The position numbers and the translations under genes were made by a program. A DNA stretch of 21,914 nucleotides, taken from positions 1 to 21,914 of the IMG/VR virus record IMGVR_UViG_3300049456_000026. One strand, 5' to 3'. The stretch comes from a virus. Under the pieces are notes generated by a model. It was given only the letters and a program-made list of their open reading frames with translations. It made no database searches and was not told the origin of the DNA. The stretch's first letter is position 1, and every line of letters begins with the position of its first letter. This document shows positions 18,660 through 21,914 of this stretch, one piece after another.

Positions 18660-21650
18660 ATGGGAAGCAAGAGCCAAACGAGCACCACCAATCAGCAGCA
18701 GAGCTATGCGCCGACCGGCGCTGGCTATATCACCAACGCGCTCAATCAGGCCGGCAATGCGGCGCAGCTTCCATTCAACATCCCGCAGGCGCCGGTTGCC
18801 GGATTTAACCAGGATCAGCAAACGGCGTTTCAGAACGTCAACAACGCGCAGGGCATGGCGCAGCCCTACATCAATCAGGCGCAGCAATATTTCTCGCCGC
18901 AGGGCACGCAACAGTTCCTGAATCCCTATGCTTCGAACGTCATGGCGAACCTGCAGGATGTTTTCGGTCAGCAGGCGAGCCAGAACACCGGGCAGCTAAC
19001 GCAGGCGGCCGGCGGCGTCGGTGCCGATCGTATCGGCGTGGGCCAGAGCGAGCTGGCGAAGCAGCAGGGGCTTGTGGCCGGGCAGACCATGTCCGGGCTT
19101 TATAACAATGCCGTGCAGCAGGCCCAGTCCGCCGGCTATGGCACGGCCGCGCTTGGTTCGCAGGCGCAGAACGCGGCGTTGCAGGGCGCACAGGCCCAAT
19201 TGGGCACCGGCGGCCTGCAGCAGCAGCTCTCGCAGGCGCAGATGAACTCGCCCTATCAGCAGCAGCTCGCGCAGGCGGCCTTTCCCTATCAGCAGGCGCA
19301 GTTTCTCGCCGGCATCACGGGCAGTCTTGCCCCGGGCCTTGGCGGCACGACGACAGGGCAGGGCACCACGACAAGCCCGGGGCCGAGCGTCTTCAGCCAA
19401 CTGCTCGGCCTCGGCACGGCCGGCGTCGGCGCGGCCGGCGGGCTCGGCGCCTTTGGCGGCGGCAGCGGCGGCAAGGGCTATCAGAACTCGACCGGCAACT
19501 ATAACGGCATGACCAATGAGCAGCAGGATTACCTGCAGGACTCCGGCTTCTCGCTTCCTTCCGCGCGCGGCGGCGCGATCCATCCTTACGCTGAGGGCGG
19601 CGCGGCCGGCGATGAGCCGATCGATGCATCGCACGGCGTCGTACCTAACGAAAAGCTCACAACGATCCAGCCGCACATTCCGCAGCTCAATCTGAACCCG
19701 CCGCAGCAATCCGGCGGCGGCGGCGGTGGCGGGCTTGGCGATGTGATTGGTGCCGGCATGAAGATCGCCGGCATGTTCCTGAAGCGCGGCGGCGGCGTGA
19801 ACCCGTATGCTTCTGGCGGCGCGGCAACCGACGAAGAGATGGAGCGAGCCAAGCATTACATGCGTGGCCTGCACACTCTGGGGCTTGGTACATGGAGCGG
19901 GAAAACAGCAGAGGACCAAGCAGCCCAGCAGACCCAGGACATGGCGGATGATATCCGCCGGCAACGGCCGCCGGTGTCGTATGCGAGCGGCGGCGACACG
20001 CCATCGCCGCTTGACGAAGCCCAATGGCCCTACGGCCCCGAGGGCGGTCCCTCTTCCCTCGATGCCGCGCAGTGGCCTTCCGGCCCGATCGGCGGACCGT
20101 CCGATGTTGTCAATTTCGGTGATCCAATCCGAGAACCGGATCAGGCAGCGGTCAATGACTGGCGTCAGAGCGCCGATGCGGATCGCGCGGCCGGCAACAC
20201 CGCGCAGGCGCCGACACGAGCGCTTGCACTCGCGCAATCTGCTGGAGCGCCCGCATTCCCACCGCCGCCCGGCGTTCACGGACGAAGCGGCAGCCAGCCG
20301 CTGCCGGATGCCGGCACAGATGCCGGCGCGGGCGCCACTGGCGCATCAGAGGCCGGTGCAGGCGACCCAGAGGCGCCGCCGAAGGGAGGCTTCGCCGCGA
20401 GCCCGTGGGCCGCGCTGATGGCCGCAGGCCTCGGCATGGCCGCCGGCACGTCGCCGTTTGCCGGAGTTAACATCGGCCAGGGCGGCCTGCAGGGCCTGAA
20501 GACATTGGAGGCGCAGCGCGCCGCCGGCCAGAAGGACGAGACCATCGCGCAATCCGCGAAGCGTTTGGAGCTGGAGGCGAAGCATCACGAGGACCAGTAC
20601 ACGCGCGCCACGCCGTATCAGCAGTTCGAGATGCATAAGCCTATTCCGATCGGCCAGCATATCGAACCGATCACGGGCCAGACGCTCACGACCTATGGCC
20701 TGATGCAACCGAACGGCACGATCAAGCCGATCGATCCAACGGCGGCGCCCGCCAATCCGGCGCAGGCCGCGACCGATGATGCGACACTGCCGGCGAATGC
20801 CAAGGCGACGCAGGGCTTCCTGATCCCGGGCAAGAACGTGCCGGAGAACGTCGATCCAAGCGTGCTTGCCGCGCAGGACCCCGGCGTCGCCAATATGGTG
20901 CGCGCCATTGACGAGGGCCGCGCAAAGTTGACCGATGTGCCGATGAAGCAGCGCTTCATGGTGGAGCGGTTGCTCCATGCCTATGATGGGAAGTGGGATG
21001 AAACTGTCTGGGGTGCGCGCAGCAGGCAGCAGAATGACCTGACGACCAATGGCAACGCCGGCAAGATGATCATGTCCGTCAATCAGCTCTTGCCGCATCT
21101 TTCGACATTGAGCGACCGAGCCGCCGCGCTGAACGCGACCGCCTATCCGGAGGCTAACACCTTCAAGAACTGGTGGGCCACAGCGACCGGCGATTCCCGG
21201 GTCAAGCGCTTTAACAGTGTGCGCGATGTCGCCGCGACGGACGCGGCGCGACTTTTGCGGGGCACAGGCGCGATGACCGAGTCGGAGATCAATCACTGGC
21301 GCGATAATTTTGCCAATGCCGGCTCGCCTTCGCAGCTCCAGGATGTCATTCGCGACCTCTCTGACGATCTCATCGGAGCGCGCATGTCTTCGATCAAGGA
21401 GAGCTACCGCATCAACATGCGGCAGGAGCCGCCGGAGTTCCTCTCGCAGGAAGCCAGGGGCGCGTTGGCAAAGATCAAGGGCGGTGCCGCCCCGGCGCAG
21501 GCCGCCGGAGCGCAGCCGGCGCAAGGCCCGGCTCCGGCCACAGGCGCTGCTCCGGCCGCCGCGCAGCCGCCAATGGCGGGCGCGAAGCAGGCGCCTGACG
21601 GCCATTGGTACGTCAATCAGAACGGCAAGTATTTCAGGGTGGATCAGTAA
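18660..21650 (+). CDS. Large Gln/Gly-rich candidate internal virion protein
   Basis: 996 residues. Residues 1-~220 are Gln/Ala/Asn-rich (MGSKSQTSTTNQQQSYAPTG, many AQ and QQ steps), probably helical or disordered. Residues ~225-280 are Gly/Thr-rich, and ~300-445 carry three PYAxGG or SYASGG elements in Gly-rich sequence. A 48-base tandem repeat follows (LDEAQWPYGPEGGP type), then an Ala/Gly/Pro-rich hydrophobic stretch. The C-terminal ~700-920 is the most protein-like: helical, with KQRFMVERLLHAYDGKWDETVWG, NTFKNWWATATGD and TESEINHWRDNFANAGSP, and a final DGHWYVNQNGKYFRV. No transglycosylase residues were identified. Position after the tail genes and size fit an internal or ejection protein; that is inference. 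No clear Shine-Dalgarno sequence. Confidence 0.65.
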   Translation: MGSKSQTSTTNQQQSYAPTGAGYITNALNQAGNAAQLPFNIPQAPVAGFNQDQQTAFQNVNNAQGMAQPYINQAQQYFSPQGTQQFLNPYASNVMANLQDVFGQQASQNTGQLTQAAGGVGADRIGVGQSELAKQQGLVAGQTMSGLYNNAVQQAQSAGYGTAALGSQAQNAALQGAQAQLGTGGLQQQLSQAQMNSPYQQQLAQAAFPYQQAQFLAGITGSLAPGLGGTTTGQGTTTSPGPSVFSQLLGLGTAGVGAAGGLGAFGGGSGGKGYQNSTGNYNGMTNEQQDYLQDSGFSLPSARGGAIHPYAEGGAAGDEPIDASHGVVPNEKLTTIQPHIPQLNLNPPQQSGGGGGGGLGDVIGAGMKIAGMFLKRGGGVNPYASGGAATDEEMERAKHYMRGLHTLGLGTWSGKTAEDQAAQQTQDMADDIRRQRPPVSYASGGDTPSPLDEAQWPYGPEGGPSSLDAAQWPSGPIGGPSDVVNFGDPIREPDQAAVNDWRQSADADRAAGNTAQAPTRALALAQSAGAPAFPPPPGVHGRSGSQPLPDAGTDAGAGATGASEAGAGDPEAPPKGGFAASPWAALMAAGLGMAAGTSPFAGVNIGQGGLQGLKTLEAQRAAGQKDETIAQSAKRLELEAKHHEDQYTRATPYQQFEMHKPIPIGQHIEPITGQTLTTYGLMQPNGTIKPIDPTAAPANPAQAATDDATLPANAKATQGFLIPGKNVPENVDPSVLAAQDPGVANMVRAIDEGRAKLTDVPMKQRFMVERLLHAYDGKWDETVWGARSRQQNDLTTNGNAGKMIMSVNQLLPHLSTLSDRAAALNATAYPEANTFKNWWATATGDSRVKRFNSVRDVAATDAARLLRGTGAMTESEINHWRDNFANAGSPSQLQDVIRDLSDDLIGARMSSIKESYRINMRQEPPEFLSQEARGALAKIKGGAAPAQAAGAQPAQGPAPATGAAPAAAQPPMAGAKQAPDGHWYVNQNGKYFRVDQ
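20004..20099 (+). repeat. 48-bp tandem repeat, two copies, in the large internal-protein gene
   Basis: Two in-frame copies encode SPLDEAQWPYGPEGGP and SSLDAAQWPSGPIGGP. The unit resembles short linear peptides that recur in phage proteins with Asp/Trp-Pro-Gly motifs. Bases differ at several positions, so it is not a very recent duplication. Confidence 0.75.
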
Positions 21651-21914
21651 TGGCGACACTGACACCGGTCGATCATGATCCTTTCGCGGCGGCATCGCCG
21701 GGCCTGACGCCGGTTGAAGGCGATCCGTTTGCCGCGTCGCCGCCGCCGACCGAGACGCCGACGACATGGACCGATCAGGCCGTTAAGGGCGCCAAGGGTC
21801 TCGCGCGCGGCGCGGCGAGCTTTGCCGGCGACCTCGGACAGGCCGTCATGGGACCGTTCGGCCCGCAGCAACATGCCGCGCATCTGATGCATGACGTGTT
21901 CGGCGTCGGCCCCG
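21650..21914 (+). CDS. 5' end of a further internal virion-type protein (partial)
   Basis: The ATG overlaps the upstream stop (TAATG) and the frame is open to the window edge, 88 codons. The product starts MATLTPVDHDPFAAASPGLT and repeats the theme DPFAA (residues 10-14 and 25-29), then has a Gly/Ala-rich region (KGAKGLARGAASFAGDLGQ) that could be an amphipathic or membrane-interacting helix, and FGPQQHAAHLMHDVFGVGP. Such starts are common in large internal or ejection proteins of podovirus-like phages, some of which carry a lytic transglycosylase further on. That part is not visible here. Confidence 0.65.
   Translation, partial: MATLTPVDHDPFAAASPGLTPVEGDPFAASPPPTETPTTWTDQAVKGAKGLARGAASFAGDLGQAVMGPFGPQQHAAHLMHDVFGVGP

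Noticed and set aside
18996-21767. Two long - strand frames (427 and 473 codons)
   Set aside because: Antisense to the Gln/Ala/Gly-rich internal-protein gene, whose codon pattern leaves the opposite strand open; translations are Arg/Ala/Leu-rich low-complexity.

Overview
This window is the virion-morphogenesis region of a tailed phage or prophage with short-tail (podovirus-like) architecture. Every supported gene is on the + strand. The genes are tightly packed, with many ATGA/TAATG stop-start overlaps and no non-coding gap over 243 bases. The DNA looks GC-rich by eye (roughly 60%; not computed), which fits a phage of a GC-rich proteobacterium. Several families remind me of phages and prophages of Alphaproteobacteria (Rhizobiales-like), but no host marker, integrase, terminase or complete portal gene is present, so host and lifestyle cannot be fixed.

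Layout. (1) 1-961: the tail end of an unknown gene, a basic hypothetical protein, and a 75-residue protein whose C-terminal motif matches the Acb2 family of cyclic-nucleotide sponges (anti-CBASS). (2) 962-1204: the largest gap, with a tRNA-Tyr(GTA)-like gene, a candidate sigma70-type promoter with a perfect TATAAT, and a hairpin just after the predicted start of transcription. (3) 1205-4195: head genes, namely a decoration-like protein, a small beta-rich protein, the major capsid protein and a second abundant-type structural protein. (4) 4207-7912: small virion or accessory proteins, including a Gly/Lys-rich protein apparently split by a frameshift at a G5 run, Ig-like beta proteins, and a Rossmann-type enzyme-like protein (MptE/DUF115-like). 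(5) 7919-12049: a tandem duplication of a two-gene module, a 578-residue repeat protein followed by a ~98-residue Ig-like protein, present twice. (6) 12046-16346: head-tail adaptor-like proteins, a zinc-ribbon/discoidin-like fusion and a large tail-nozzle/DNA-stabilisation-like protein. (7) 16350-21914: a small protein, a tail-collar fibre, a Gly-rich protein whose start codon lies in a 13-bp inverted repeat, a GNAT-like acetyltransferase, a 996-residue candidate internal (ejection) protein and the start of another.

How it works together. The head genes build and decorate the capsid, the adaptor and nozzle genes close it and form the short tail, the collar fibre and duplicated repeat proteins are candidate surface or receptor-contact parts, and the last two large genes are candidate ejected internal proteins. 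The Acb2-like gene, tRNA-like gene, Rossmann enzyme-like gene and GNAT gene are accessory genes inside the late cluster and are the most informative about host interaction. All family assignments are from reading the translations; no search was run.
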